From positions 12,940-76,939 of the forward strand of contig JADMJD010000030.1 of assembly GCA_018780805.1 (NCBI GenBank): 64,000 bases of DNA, written 5' to 3'. Position 1 is the stretch's first letter. Each line of letters opens with the position of its first letter. Origin of the DNA: Rubrivivax sp. Its GTDB lineage: Bacteria > Pseudomonadota > Gammaproteobacteria > Burkholderiales > Burkholderiaceae_C. The notes under the pieces were generated by a model. It was not told where the DNA came from. It did not search any database and saw only the letters and a list, made by a program, of their open reading frames with translations. The position numbers and the translations under genes are program-made. Below are positions 9,041 through 18,851 of this stretch, piece after piece.

Positions 9041-11455
9041 TCAGGATCCGAGCAACTCCCGGACGAGCGGGTCCAGTGCCATCGCATGCCCCTCGGCCCA
9101 GGCGGCTTCGAAGGCCCCATCGCCGATGGTCCGGCGCGCGGCGGCGACATACCCGTCGACAAGTGCGTGCCCCATGGGTGACGTCGGGTAGCCGATGTCC
9201 TCTTGCAGCCGTTCACACCGGCCCCACAAGCGGGCGGCGCGCGCGGCTTGGCCCTGCAGCCAGGCGAGACAGGCAAAACTGTCCAGCGACTGCACGATTT
9301 GCAGGCTGCTGCCCATGTCGTCCCAGATGGCCAACGCCTCTTTCAGATGGGCCAGGGCGTGCGGGTAGTCGCCTTGCATGTAGAGGGTCTGCCCCAGATT
9401 GTTCGTCAGCATGGCGATGGCGGCCTGGTTGCCCTGGGTCCGCTCGATGGCCAGGGCCTCTTCGAACAGGGCCTGGGCGGCCGGAGCGTCACCCAGGAGT
9501 TGGGTGACGACGCCCAGGTTGGTCAAGGTCATGCTGACGCCTTGTGGGTCGCCAAGAGCCCGGAGGATCTGCATGCTCTCTTCCAACAGCAGCCGGGCGG
9601 CCGCATGGTTGGAAAGCTCCGCCTCCATGATGCCGAGCTGGTTCAGCGTGCGGACGATGGCATGCCGATCCCCCAGCGCCCGGGAGATCGCGAGGGCTTC
9701 TTGCTGCAACGTCTTGGCGGCGGCATAGTCGACCTGCTCCATCGCCAGGACACCTGCCCAGCGAAGCGCCGTGGCGCGGCCGGAACTGTCCTGCCCCTTG
9801 GGCGTGGCATCGATAAGCACCGAGAGCCATCGCCGGCCTTCACCGAGATGCCCGCGAGTCCGCCAAAACCAGCCGAGCGCTGCGGCCAGATGCAAGCCGT
9901 CGGCCGCAGGCCCCCCGGCCGTGCCACACCAGGCCAGTGCCGCCCGCAGGTTGTCGTGCTCGGCTTCGAGCCGGTCGAGCCACATCCCTTGCTGGTCGCT
10001 GCGCTGTTGGGCGTCGGCCGCTTTCGCCAGTGCCAGCACATGGTCGAAGTGTCGGCGTGCCAAGGTGGCTTCTTCGCCGCTCTCCGCCAGCCGGTCTCTT
10101 GCGTAGTAGCGCACCGTCTCCAGCAAACCGTAGCGCGTGGCACCGCGGTGGTCCATGGCGAAGACCAGGCTCTTGTCGGCCAGGGAGGTGAGCAGGTCCA
10201 GCAGGTCCTTGCCTTCGACCCCTTCGCCGACGCACACCTGTTCTGCCGCCTCCAACGCCCAGCCGCCGACGAAGATCGAGACCCGGCATAGCAAGGTCCG
10301 CTCGGCGCCGCTCAGGAGGTCGTAGCTCGAGTCGATCAGCGAGCGCAGGGTCTGGTGGCGTGGCAGTGCGGTGCGTGAGCCGTCGGTCAGCAGGTTGAAC
10401 CGCTGGTCGAGACGCCGGCCCACTTCCTCCACCGGCATCCACCGCACGCGAGCGGCCGCCAGTTCGATGGCCAGCGGAATGCCGTCCAGCCGGTGGCAGA
10501 TCGACGCCAGGGCCGCCGCGTTCCCGGCCGTGACCGCGAACTGAGGCTGCTGAAGCCGTGCCCGCTCGATGAACAGGCGTGCGGACTCGCAGGCCCAGAC
10601 CCGTTCTGGCGTGGCCAGCAGCGCCGGATCCGGCGCCGAGAGGGGCGGCACCCGGTAGGTGAGCTCGCCCACGATGCCCAGTCGCTCCCGGCTGGTGACC
10701 AGCACGCTGAGCCTGGCGCTGGCGCGCAACACGGCATCCGTGATCTGGGCGCAGGCCTCGAGCACATGTTCCGCGTTGTCGAGCACCAGCAACAGGTGTT
10801 TGTGCGCCAGGTGCTCGGCGATGGTCTGTGTCAGGTGTTGGCCGGGTTGTTCCTTCAGGCCGAACACCTGGGCCACCGCCTGGGGCACCAGCGTCGGCTC
10901 CGCCAGGGCCGCGAATTCGACGAGCCAGATGCCGTCGGGATAGGCCCTCGTCAGATCCGCAGCCAGCTGCATCGCCAGGCGGGTCTTGCCGCAGCCGCCA
11001 GCGCCCATGAGCGTGAGCAGCCGGGTCCTGCCGAGCAAGGCCTGGAGCTCCGAGAGCTGTTCTTCACGGCCGATGAAGCTGGTCAGCGGCTGGGGCAGGT
11101 TGTGCCTGGTCGCCGCTGGGGGCGTGGCGGGCTCGACGCCGACCCGCGCCACGTCGAGCGCGAATCGATAGCCGCGCCCGGTCACCGTCACGATGGCAGT
11201 GCGCCCCATCAGCTTGCGCAGGGCCGAGATCTGCATCTGCAGTGCCGCTTCTTCGACGATCACCTTGGGCCAGACACGCGCCAGCAGTTGATCCTTGGTG
11301 AGCAGATGTCCAGCGTGTTCCACGAACGTCGCCAGCAGATCGAATGCCCGTGGCCCGATGGCCACGGGCACGCTGGCATCCAGCAGGCGCCGTTCGTCGG
11401 GCTGCAGCTCGAAGCGTGCGAAGCGGTATCTGACCGGTGGTCTTGCGGCGGACAT
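9041..11455 (-). CDS. Winged-helix/STAND-ATPase transcriptional regulator (copy 1)
   Basis: An 804-residue one-component regulator. Residues about 8-100 form an OmpR/PhoB-type winged helix ([43 protein letters not shown]). A P-loop ATPase of the STAND/NB-ARC type follows, with Walker [13 protein letters not shown], Walker [11 protein letters not shown] and VTSRERLGI. The C-terminal half is TPR-like helical repeats ([32 protein letters not shown]), the usual ligand-sensing part. STAND proteins act as ATP-driven switches that oligomerise on inducer binding. The next gene upstream is a close paralogue separated by 12 bp, so the two form a tandem duplication in one operon. Inducer and target genes are unknown. 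Confidence 0.9.
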   Translation of the reverse strand: MSAARPPVRYRFARFELQPDERRLLDASVPVAIGPRAFDLLATFVEHAGHLLTKDQLLARVWPKVIVEEAALQMQISALRKLMGRTAIVTVTGRGYRFALDVARVGVEPATPPAATRHNLPQPLTSFIGREEQLSELQALLGRTRLLTLMGAGGCGKTRLAMQLAADLTRAYPDGIWLVEFAALAEPTLVPQAVAQVFGLKEQPGQHLTQTIAEHLAHKHLLLVLDNAEHVLEACAQITDAVLRASARLSVLVTSRERLGIVGELTYRVPPLSAPDPALLATPERVWACESARLFIERARLQQPQFAVTAGNAAALASICHRLDGIPLAIELAAARVRWMPVEEVGRRLDQRFNLLTDGSRTALPRHQTLRSLIDSSYDLLSGAERTLLCRVSIFVGGWALEAAEQVCVGEGVEGKDLLDLLTSLADKSLVFAMDHRGATRYGLLETVRYYARDRLAESGEEATLARRHFDHVLALAKAADAQQRSDQQGMWLDRLEAEHDNLRAALAWCGTAGGPAADGLHLAAALGWFWRTRGHLGEGRRWLSVLIDATPKGQDSSGRATALRWAGVLAMEQVDYAAAKTLQQEALAISRALGDRHAIVRTLNQLGIMEAELSNHAAARLLLEESMQILRALGDPQGVSMTLTNLGVVTQLLGDAPAAQALFEEALAIERTQGNQAAIAMLTNNLGQTLYMQGDYPHALAHLKEALAIWDDMGSSLQIVQSLDSFACLAWLQGQAARAARLWGRCERLQEDIGYPTSPMGHALVDGYVAAARRTIGDGAFEAAWAEGHAMALDPLVRELLGS

Positions 11456-11467
11456 GGACAGTTGGTT

Positions 11468-13876
11468 TCAGGAGGCGAGCAGTTCCCGGACCACCTCGTC
11501 CAGCGCCTTGGCACGCCCCTCGGCCCAGGCCGCCTCGAAGGCCTGACCGCCCATGGCGGCCCGCGCAGCGGCGACGCAGGTGTCGAGGGTGGCCTGTGCG
11601 CTGGGCGAGCGCACGGAGCCGATCTCCTCTCGCAACCGTGCTGCGCGGCCCCACAGACACGCGGCGCGCGCAGCTTGGGCCTGGCGCCAGGCGAGCGATG
11701 CAAACTCTTCGAGCGACAGCGCCAGCCAGAGCCTGCTGGCCAGTTCGTTCCAGATGGCCAGCGCATCCTTGAGCATGGCCTGTGCCCGCGGGTAGTCGCC
11801 TTGCAAGCTGAGCGCAGAGCCCAGGTTGTGTGTCAAGACGGCAATGGTGGCCCGATCACCCAGTGTCCGCTGTATCGCCAGGGCCTCTTCGTACAGTGCC
11901 TGGGCCTTCGAGTGGTTGCCCAGTTGTTGGCAGACTTGGCCAAGGTTGCTCAACACCAGACCTAAGTTGGCGCCGAGCGCTCGGTACAACGCCATGCTCT
12001 CCTCGAACAGCAACTCAGCAGCGGACAGCCGTGCCTGTTCCATGGCCACCAGGCCCAGGCTGTACAGCGCGCGGGCGATGCCCCGCCGATCGCCCACACG
12101 CCTGTAGGTGACCAGGGCTTCTTCAAGCAACGCCTGGGCGGCCGGGTAGTCGGCCTGGTCCATCGCCAACAGGCCGGCCCGGCGCAGCGCGTCTGCGCGG
12201 ATGGGGTTGTCCTGCCCGCCCGCCGTGGCGTTGATCAGCAGCGAGAGCCATCGCCGGCCTTCACTCAGATGGCCACGCGACCGCCAGAACCAGCCCACCG
12301 CGGCAGCCAGTCGCAGGCCTTCGGTGGCGTTCCCTCCGCCTGTGCAACTCCACGCCAGGGCCGCACGCAGGTTGTCGTGTTCGGCATCGAGGCGATCGAG
12401 CCACAGCCTTTGCCCGTCGCCGGCCAGCTTGTCGTCGGCCACTTCTGCCAGCGAGAGCACATGGTCGAAGTGCCGGCGGCTCAAGGCGGTTTCTTCGCCC
12501 CTCTGCGCCAGCCGGTCTCGCGTGTAGTAGCGCATCGTCTCCAGCAGGCTGTAACGCGTCACGCCCCCGTGCGCCTTGGCAGAGACCAGGCTCTTGTCGG
12601 CAAGGGAAGTCATGAGGTTCAGCAGGTCCTTGCCATCGACCGCATCGCCTGTGCACACCTGCGCTGCCGCTTCCAGTGTCCAGCCGCCGGCAAAGATCGA
12701 GGCCCGGCACAGCAGGGCCTGCTCGGCGCTGCTCAGGAGGTCGTAGCTCCAGTCGATCAGCGAGCGCAGGGTCTGGTGGCGGGGCAGTGCGGTGCGTGAG
12801 CCGCCGGTCAACAGGTCGAACCGCTGGTCGAGACGCCGGCCCACCTCCTCCACCGGCATCGACCGCACACGCGCGGCCGCCAGTTCGATGGCCAGCGGAA
12901 TGCCGTCCAGCCGGTGACAGATCGACGCCAGGGCGGTCGCGTTCCCCGCCGTGACGACAAACTGCGGTTGCTGAAACTGCGCGCGTTCGATGAACAGTTG
13001 CGCCGATTCGCAGGCCGAGATCTGCGCTGGCGTGGGCACCTGTTCTGGCGCGGGCACCGACAGCGATGGCACTCGGTAGGTGAACTCACCCACGATGCCC
13101 AGGCGTTCCCGGCTGGTGACCAGCACGCGGAGCCTGGCGCTGGCGCGCAACACGGCATCCGTGATCTGGGCGCAGGCCTCGAGCACATGTTCCGCGTTGT
13201 CCAGCACCAGCAACAGCTGTTGGGGCGCCAGGTGCTCGGCGATGGTCTGCGTCAGGTTTCTGCCCGGCTGGTCCTTCAGCCCGAACACCTGGGCCACCGC
13301 CTGGGGCACCAGCGCCGGCTCCGCCAGGGCCGCAAACTCGACGAGCCAGATGCCGTCGGGGTAGGCCCCCGTCAGATCCACCGCCAGCTGCATGGCCAGA
13401 CGGGTCTTGCCGCAGCCACCGGCGCCCGTGAGTGTGAGCAACCGGGCACTGCCAAGCAAGGCCCGGAGTTCCGAGATCTGGCCTTCACGGCCGATGAAAC
13501 TGGTCAGCGGCTGCGGCAGGTTGTGCCTGGGCGCCGCCGGCAGAGCGGCGGGCTCGGTGCCCACCCACGCAACGTCGAGCGCAAAACGGTAGCCGCAACC
13601 GGTCACCGTCATGATGGTTTCGCGCCCCAGCAGCTTTCGCAGCGCGGAGATCTGCATCTGCAGTGCCGCCTCTTCGACGATCACCTGGGGCCAGACATGC
13701 GCCAGCAATTCATCCTTGGTGACCAGGTGTCCCGCGCGTTCCACCAACATGGTGAGCAGATCGAAAGCACGCGGCCCGATGGCCACGGCGACGCCGGCGT
13801 CCAGCAGGCGCCGCTCGTCGGGCTGCAGCTCGAAACGTCCAAAACGACAACGTGCGGGTGGGACTGCGGCGGACAT
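11468..13876 (-). CDS. Winged-helix/STAND-ATPase transcriptional regulator (copy 2)
   Basis: An 802-residue paralogue of the following gene with the same three parts: an N-terminal winged helix ([37 protein letters not shown]), a STAND ATPase ([24 protein letters not shown]) and C-terminal TPR-like repeats (LYSLGLVAMEQARL, LSNLGQVCQQLGNH). Long stretches of ATPase and winged helix are identical between the two copies, whereas the TPR half has diverged. That pattern fits duplication followed by divergence of the sensing part. It is the promoter-proximal gene of the pair, with about 100 bp to the convergent-side SDR gene. Its translation start matches the one in its paralogue (MSAA..PP). Confidence 0.9.
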   Translation of the reverse strand: MSAAVPPARCRFGRFELQPDERRLLDAGVAVAIGPRAFDLLTMLVERAGHLVTKDELLAHVWPQVIVEEAALQMQISALRKLLGRETIMTVTGCGYRFALDVAWVGTEPAALPAAPRHNLPQPLTSFIGREGQISELRALLGSARLLTLTGAGGCGKTRLAMQLAVDLTGAYPDGIWLVEFAALAEPALVPQAVAQVFGLKDQPGRNLTQTIAEHLAPQQLLLVLDNAEHVLEACAQITDAVLRASARLRVLVTSRERLGIVGEFTYRVPSLSVPAPEQVPTPAQISACESAQLFIERAQFQQPQFVVTAGNATALASICHRLDGIPLAIELAAARVRSMPVEEVGRRLDQRFDLLTGGSRTALPRHQTLRSLIDWSYDLLSSAEQALLCRASIFAGGWTLEAAAQVCTGDAVDGKDLLNLMTSLADKSLVSAKAHGGVTRYSLLETMRYYTRDRLAQRGEETALSRRHFDHVLSLAEVADDKLAGDGQRLWLDRLDAEHDNLRAALAWSCTGGGNATEGLRLAAAVGWFWRSRGHLSEGRRWLSLLINATAGGQDNPIRADALRRAGLLAMDQADYPAAQALLEEALVTYRRVGDRRGIARALYSLGLVAMEQARLSAAELLFEESMALYRALGANLGLVLSNLGQVCQQLGNHSKAQALYEEALAIQRTLGDRATIAVLTHNLGSALSLQGDYPRAQAMLKDALAIWNELASRLWLALSLEEFASLAWRQAQAARAACLWGRAARLREEIGSVRSPSAQATLDTCVAAARAAMGGQAFEAAWAEGRAKALDEVVRELLAS

Positions 13877-13978
13877 CTGGCAGTTGGGAGCTTTCGTTGG
13901 CCAGTATAGGAGTGCCCCCCTGGCACACCGATGTTCAGCCGCGCCACCCCATGCCAGTCCAAGACCAGGATCGGCCGC

Positions 13979-14761
13979 CTAGACCGTCGGCACCGTGCCC
14001 CCGTCGATCACATGCTCCGATCCCGTGATCGACCCGGCGCGCGGGGACACGAGAAAGGCGATCAGGTCCGCGACTTCCCGCGGTCTGGCTGGCCGGCCGA
14101 GCGGGATGCCGCCCAGGGACCGCATGATGATCTGCTTGCCACCTTCGTAGTCCGTGCCGGCCTGTGCCGCCAGGCGCTCGGCCATCGCCACCGCGGCCTC
14201 GGTCTCGACCCAGCCGGGGGAGACGCTCAACACACGCACACCCTGGGGCGTCACCTCCTTCGACAAGGACTTGCTGTAGGTCGACAGAGCGGCCTTGGCC
14301 GCCGCATACGCGGTGGTCGATTCCGGCAGCGGCAACACGCGCTGGATCGAGCTGACGTGAACGATGACGCCCGAACCCTGGGCCAGCATCGCCGGCAACA
14401 GCGCGCGGTCCAGGCGAACGGCCGGCATCAGGTTCTGGTTCAGGGCATCGAACCATTGCGCATCGTCCAAGGCGGCAAAGCCGCCGCCCGGCGCGCTGGA
14501 GCCGCCGAGCACATTGACGAGGATGTCCACGCCGCCCCAGCGCTGGTGCACAGCCTGCGTGACAACGGCCACACCCTGGGCGGTGCTGAGATCGGCTGCG
14601 GTGTAGACGACGTCCGGGTTCGCGTGGGCGGGCACGGCGCGCGCTGTGGTCATCACCTGCACGCCGGCGTCATGCAGCGCCTGCACCACCGCGGCGCCAA
14701 CGCCCTTGGTGCCACCTGTGACCAGCGCGCGCCGGCCTTGCAGTTCGAGATTGAAGCTCAT
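13979..14761 (-). CDS. Short-chain dehydrogenase/reductase (SDR)
   Basis: A 260-residue classical SDR. The start ([17 protein letters not shown]) overlaps the stop of the preceding SnoaL-like gene in an ATGA, so the two are translationally coupled. NAD(P) motif TGGTKGVG is near residue 16, the NNAG equivalent is NVLGGS, the catalytic Ser is in VHVSSIQ, and the Tyr/Lys pair is in [11 protein letters not shown]. The C-terminal IDGGT is typical. SDRs of this type oxidise or reduce hydroxyl/keto groups; the substrate is unknown. It belongs to a two-gene unit divergent from the LysR gene at 15190, its probable regulator. Confidence 0.92.
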   Translation of the reverse strand: MSFNLELQGRRALVTGGTKGVGAAVVQALHDAGVQVMTTARAVPAHANPDVVYTAADLSTAQGVAVVTQAVHQRWGGVDILVNVLGGSSAPGGGFAALDDAQWFDALNQNLMPAVRLDRALLPAMLAQGSGVIVHVSSIQRVLPLPESTTAYAAAKAALSTYSKSLSKEVTPQGVRVLSVSPGWVETEAAVAMAERLAAQAGTDYEGGKQIIMRSLGGIPLGRPARPREVADLIAFLVSPRAGSITGSEHVIDGGTVPTV

Positions 14762-15087
14762 GCCGTGATCTCCAGTGCTGCGATCAGGCCGCGCTCCAGG
14801 CGGAACTGGAAGCGAAGATTCACCGGGCTGCCCGGGAAATCGCCGACCACATGGCCGCTGACGATGTGGTGCTGGTTGTTCTGCACCACGGCGAAGGGCT
14901 CGGCCGTGTAGCGGTACTTGGCCGCAGAGGCTGCCTTCCATTGCCTGATGGCCTCCAGGCCGGTGTGGGTCCGGCCCTCATCTTTCACCACAGCCTGTGG
15001 TGTGAAGCAGTGGGCCACCGCTGCCGGGTTCTGCGGGTCCGCCGCAAAGTACGCGGCAATCGGTTCGGGCAGGTTCAGCGCATTCAT
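14758..15087 (-). CDS. SnoaL/NTF2-like polyketide-cyclase-fold protein
   Basis: A 109-residue small protein with the SnoaL-like pattern: [52 protein letters not shown] and a C-terminal beta-rich part ([16 protein letters not shown]). The start is the ATG preceded by GAAGGAG eight bases upstream; an earlier in-frame ATG has no such site. Proteins of this sort often accompany SDRs and LysR regulators, as here. No enzymatic role can be assigned. It is the first gene of the coupled pair with the SDR and divergent from lysR. Confidence 0.88.
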   Translation of the reverse strand: MNALNLPEPIAAYFAADPQNPAAVAHCFTPQAVVKDEGRTHTGLEAIRQWKAASAAKYRYTAEPFAVVQNNQHHIVSGHVVGDFPGSPVNLRFQFRLERGLIAALEITA

Positions 15088-15189
15088 CGTGAAGACTCCT
15101 TCGTGTGGTGGGAGTTCACAGGTTGCGCCTTCTGAATCGATCAGTGAATCCATTAGAATCTGAATGCACTACTTAGCAAATCGTACAGA

Positions 15190-16119
15190 ATGCGTGGATC
15201 GGACTTTGCCGAGCTGAAGGCCTTCGTGGCGGTGGTTGAGCGCCAGAGCTTCGCGCGCGCGGCCGAGCACCTCGGGCTGTCGCCTTCGGCCTTGAGCCAG
15301 ACCATCCGCCAGCTCGAAGACCGGCTCGGCGCGCGCTTGCTGAACCGCACGACACGTAGCGTGGCGCCCACGGCCAGCGGGCAACGGCTGTACGGCCGGG
15401 TGGCGCCGCTGTTTCGCGAGATGGCCGATGCGGTGGCCGAAGCCAGTGCGGCCACAGGGCGGATGAGCGGCAGCCTGCGGATCAACACGCTGGGCATGGC
15501 GGCGCGGCAGCTCATCGCGCCGCGGCTGGGACGTTTCCACCACGCGCATCCTCACGTGGCGCTGGACATCGTGGTGGATGACAGCTTGAGCGACATCGTG
15601 GCGGGCCGTTTCGACGCCGGCATCCGCGTCGGGGGCCAGCTGCAGAAGGACATGGTGGCCGTGCGCCTGACGCCCGACCTGCCGATGCTCGCCGTGGCAT
15701 CGCCGGGCTACCTGGAACGTTGCGGCACGCCGCATTCACCCGCCGATCTGCCCCACCATGCCTGCATCAATTGGCGGCTGCTGGTGGACGGCCCGTGTTA
15801 CCGCTGGGCGTTCGAGAAGAAGGGCAAGCGGACCGAGATCGCCGTCGAAGGACCGCTGGTCACCAACCACGCCGACATCGGCATCGCGGCCGCGCTGCAA
15901 GGGCTTGGCATTGCCTATGTCTTCGATCAGGAGGGGGTCGACGAGCCGCTGGCGCAGGGGCGGCTGGTGCGGGTCCTGGCCGACTGGGCGATCACCCGCC
16001 CGGGGCTCTTTCTGTACTACTCGAACCGGCGCCACCAGGCTGCCACGTTGGGCGCGTTCATCGACTGTCTGCTGGACCGTGACCTCCCCGCGCCTGCGCG
16101 CCGGGCCGTCGCCCAGTGA
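15190..16119 (+). CDS. LysR-family transcriptional regulator
   Basis: A 309-residue LTTR. The N-terminal winged HTH (FAELKAFVAVVERQSFARAA, LGLSPSALSQTIRQLE, LGARLLNRTTRSVAPT) is followed by a LysR substrate-binding domain. It is close in style to the CrgA/AphB-like subgroup, with VALDIVVDDSLSDIVAGRFD and DAGIRVGGQL. It is transcribed away from the SnoaL-SDR pair with about 100 bp between the starts, the usual place for LTTR autoregulation and target control. The AT-richer stretch 15150-15185 (TTAGAATCTGAATGCACTAC) is the likely shared promoter. The ligand is unknown. Confidence 0.93.
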   Translation: MRGSDFAELKAFVAVVERQSFARAAEHLGLSPSALSQTIRQLEDRLGARLLNRTTRSVAPTASGQRLYGRVAPLFREMADAVAEASAATGRMSGSLRINTLGMAARQLIAPRLGRFHHAHPHVALDIVVDDSLSDIVAGRFDAGIRVGGQLQKDMVAVRLTPDLPMLAVASPGYLERCGTPHSPADLPHHACINWRLLVDGPCYRWAFEKKGKRTEIAVEGPLVTNHADIGIAAALQGLGIAYVFDQEGVDEPLAQGRLVRVLADWAITRPGLFLYYSNRRHQAATLGAFIDCLLDRDLPAPARRAVAQ

Positions 16120-16461
16120 ATGCGCCGGCCGGAGCGCCGATGCTCGAGCAGGTTCGCCGACCGGCCATCGACGGAACGGCGCAGCGCCCGACGTACTGAT
16201 CCTCCGATGCGGGCACGGCGGCCTCCTTGGCCCGTGCAGACCCAGCAACACGCTGGCGGCCGGGCTGGCCGTCCCTCTCCAAGGTCGGGGGTCTGGGCAG
16301 ACCCAGGGTCGCGGCGCCGCGCCGGACTTGCTGTGCAGCGAGGGCCCCAACCGTGGGGCGATGTGCGGCAGGGCGGCAGGAATCAAAGTGGAGGCACAGG
16401 TTGATGACCTCGGCCTGTGTGATTCCCACCCACCCCAACCCTTTGCACCTGGAGCTTCCTC
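16120..16461. other. Intergenic stretch, nothing recognised
   Basis: A 342-bp GC-rich gap between lysR and the DUF4148 gene. I see no RNA gene, clear terminator or conserved small frame. The last 70 bp presumably hold the promoter and leader of the DUF4148 gene. Confidence 0.4.
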
Positions 16462-17013
16462 ATGAACACCATCCCCACCCTCGCCATCGCCCTGGTCGCC
16501 GCCACCCTGTTTGGCGCGACGTCCGCTGCCAACGCACAAGGCCTGACCCGTGCGCAGGTGCTGGCCGAACTGGCCGAAGCCCAACGCACCGGCAACATCG
16601 TGCTGGGCGGTGAAACCGGCCTCAAGGCCAACGAGCTGTATCCGCAGCTGTACCCGGCGCCGGAGATGCCTACCGCCAAGACGCGCCAGCAGGTGCGCGA
16701 TGAACTGGCTGCGGCCCTGCGCAGCGGTGACTTCATCGCCGATGGCGAAAGCGGCTTGAAGGCCCATGAAGTCTTTCCGCATCGCTACCCGGCTCGCCCG
16801 GTGGTGATGGGCAAGACCCGGCAGCAGGTCCGCGACGAGCTGTTGCTGGCCATCCGCCTGGGTGACGCCCCCAGCCTCGGGGAACACGGCCTGACCCCGG
16901 CGCAGCGTTCGCCTGAGAGCTTCGCGGCCGTGCGTGCCGAACACCAGCGCGCCCTGATGGCCCAGCAGGCGAGCACGGTGTCGCAGAACGCCCGCGACAC
17001 CACGCCGCGCTGA
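16462..17013 (+). CDS. DUF4148-domain exported protein
   Basis: A 183-residue periplasmic protein typical of Burkholderiales. The signal peptide MNTIPTLAIALVAATLFGA is cleaved after ANA. Two to three DUF4148-like repeats follow: LTRAQVLAELAEAQRTGNI, KTRQQVRDELAAALRSGDF and KTRQQVRDELLLAIRLGDA, the first two followed by a GETGLKANELYPQLYP or GESGLKAHEVFPHRYP block. Single-repeat versions are about 100 residues; this copy has internal duplication. Function is unknown. It is followed by a strong hairpin, so it is probably monocistronic. Confidence 0.88.
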   Translation: MNTIPTLAIALVAATLFGATSAANAQGLTRAQVLAELAEAQRTGNIVLGGETGLKANELYPQLYPAPEMPTAKTRQQVRDELAAALRSGDFIADGESGLKAHEVFPHRYPARPVVMGKTRQQVRDELLLAIRLGDAPSLGEHGLTPAQRSPESFAAVRAEHQRALMAQQASTVSQNARDTTPR

Positions 17014-17023
17014 TGTCGTGGCG

Positions 17024-17058
17024 GCCACCATCGGCTGCGCGTTGCAGCCGGTGGTGGC
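17024..17058 (+). terminator. Strong hairpin after the DUF4148 gene, possible terminator
   Basis: A 15-bp stem (GCCACCATCGGCTGC pairing with GCAGCCGGTGGTGGC, one G-U pair) around loop GCGTT, 10 bp after the stop codon. There is no T-run afterwards, so it may stabilise the mRNA end or act with Rho and is not a classical intrinsic terminator. Confidence 0.5.
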
Positions 17059-17170
17059 TGATCCCGACCCCCGACCTTCGGCGGAGCGTCGGTCGGCCCT
17101 TCAGGGCTGGGGCCGCGCACAGCCTGCGCTGACGATCGTCAACACCCACCACCACTCCCCGGGCCACCCC

Positions 17171-18667
17171 ATGAACCTCCCGTTTGTGCCACCCGTTGCC
17201 ACCGGCAGCCTGACGCTCACCACCGCGTCCGGCATGCCCGTGGCTGACGACCAGAACAGCCTGAGCGCCGGCGTGCGCGGCCCGCTGCTGCTGCAGGATG
17301 TGCACCTGATCGAAAAACTGCAGCACTTCAACCGTGAGCGCATCCCGGAACGCGTCGTGCACGCCAAGGGCAGCGGCGCACACGGCAGTTTCACCGTCAC
17401 CCACGACATCACCCGCTTCACCAAGGCCCGGCTGTTCGCGGCCCTGGGCAAGCGCACGGCGGTTTTCGTGCGCTTCTCGACCGTGGGCGGCGAGCGCGGC
17501 AGCGCCGACACCGAACGCGACCCGCGCGGCTTCGCGGTGAAGTTCTACACCGAAGAAGGCAACTGGGACCTGGTGGGCAACAACACGCCGGTCTTCTTCA
17601 TCAAGGACCCCGTCAAGTTCCCCGACTTCGTGCACACGCAAAAGCGTGACCCGCAGACGAATCTTAAGTCGCCGACGATGATGTGGGACTTCTGGAGCCG
17701 CGCGCCCGAGAGCCTGCACCAGGTGACGATGCTTTTCAGCGACCGCGGCACGCCCGACGGCTACCGCTTCATGCACGGGTTCGGCAGCCACACCTTCAGC
17801 CTCGTCAACGCGGCCGGCGAGCGTGTGTGGGTCAAGTGGCACCTGCGCTCGATGCAGGGCATCCGCAACCTCGACGCAGCGCAGGCCCAGCGGCTCGCCG
17901 GTGCGGACCCGGACCACGCGCAGCGTGACCTGGTCGACGCCATCGCGCGAGGCGATTTTCCACGCTGGGAGCTGAGCGTGCAGGTGGCCACCGATGCCGA
18001 GCTGGCCGTGTGGGGCCAGCGCACGGGCTGGAACCCCTTCGACCTCACCAAGGTGTGGCCCCATGCCGACTTTCCGCGCAAGCCTGTCGGTGTGCTGGAA
18101 CTCGACCGCAACGTGGAGAACTACCACGCCGAAACCGAGCAGGCGGCCTTCAGCCCTGCCAACGTGGTGCCGGGCATGGGCTACAGTCCCGACAAGATGC
18201 TGCAGGGCCGGCTGTTCGGCTACCACGATGCCCAGCTCTACCGCGTGGGCACCAACCACCAGCACCTGCCCGTGAACGCGCCGCGGTGCCCGTTTCACAA
18301 CCACCAGCGCGACGGGCAGATGGCCATCGCCCCGGTGGGTGCCGCGCCGAACTACGCGGCCGTGCGCGCTGAGGGCACGCAGCCGCAGGGCCTGGGCCAC
18401 GGCGAGCCCGGGTTGGCACTGCAGGGCAGCGCCGGCCGCTTCGATGCCCGTGGCCATGAAGACGACACCTCGCAGGCCGGCCTGTTGTTCCGCCTGATGG
18501 ATGCGTCCGCCCAGCGCCGCCTGTGCGACAACATGGCGGCCTCCTTGAGCCAGGTGTCGGCAGCGCATTCGGCAGAGATCCGGGCGCGCTGGATGATGCT
18601 GCTCTACCAGGCCGACAAGGCCTATGGCGACGGTGTGCTGCAGGCGCTGACGCGCATCGATGCTTGA
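17171..18667 (+). CDS. katA: Monofunctional haem catalase
   Basis: Small-subunit catalase of 498 residues that decomposes hydrogen peroxide. The start is at MNLPFVPPVATG. The catalytic His lies in RVVHAKGSGAHGSFTV, the distal Asn in VGNNTPVFF, and the proximal haem Tyr in the motif RLFGYHDAQLYRVGTNH (Arg-x3-Tyr). Further family blocks are FVRFSTVGGERGSADTERD, RGFAVKFYTEEGNWD and GYRFMHGFGSHTF. The length fits the small-subunit clade. There is no signal peptide, so it is cytosolic. No OxyR-like regulator is adjacent. The symbol is given by family resemblance. Confidence 0.95.
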   Translation: MNLPFVPPVATGSLTLTTASGMPVADDQNSLSAGVRGPLLLQDVHLIEKLQHFNRERIPERVVHAKGSGAHGSFTVTHDITRFTKARLFAALGKRTAVFVRFSTVGGERGSADTERDPRGFAVKFYTEEGNWDLVGNNTPVFFIKDPVKFPDFVHTQKRDPQTNLKSPTMMWDFWSRAPESLHQVTMLFSDRGTPDGYRFMHGFGSHTFSLVNAAGERVWVKWHLRSMQGIRNLDAAQAQRLAGADPDHAQRDLVDAIARGDFPRWELSVQVATDAELAVWGQRTGWNPFDLTKVWPHADFPRKPVGVLELDRNVENYHAETEQAAFSPANVVPGMGYSPDKMLQGRLFGYHDAQLYRVGTNHQHLPVNAPRCPFHNHQRDGQMAIAPVGAAPNYAAVRAEGTQPQGLGHGEPGLALQGSAGRFDARGHEDDTSQAGLLFRLMDASAQRRLCDNMAASLSQVSAAHSAEIRARWMMLLYQADKAYGDGVLQALTRIDA

Positions 18668-18692
18668 GCCTCGCCAGGTGAGCTGGGCCGCG

Positions 18693-18710
18693 GTGTGACT
18701 TGTTTCACAC
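18693..18710. promoter_or_regulatory. CRP/FNR-type palindrome
   Basis: GTGTGA, six bases (CTTGTT), TCACAC: an exact match to the CRP-family consensus TGTGA-N6-TCACA. It lies 25 bp after the catalase stop and about 142 bp before the di-haem lipoprotein gene. It could activate that gene or sit in the catalase 3' region by chance; the perfect 6-bp arms favour a real site for a CRP/Vfr/Clp-like regulator. Confidence 0.55.
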
Positions 18711-18851
18711 CTCGCCAGCGACCGCAGCCACAGGTGGCGCAATGGGCAAGCGAGAAGCGCAACAAGCAGCAATTCCACTGGACCCGGCAGGGTCGGCTGG
18801 ACACGATCCCGGCACCCTGTCAACCAAGCGCCACCTGCGGCACTTCGCAAG

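Noticed and set aside
17018-17170. Upstream extension of the catalase gene
   Set aside because: It runs through the hairpin after the DUF4148 gene and has no ribosome-binding site; catalases start at the MNLPFVPP position.
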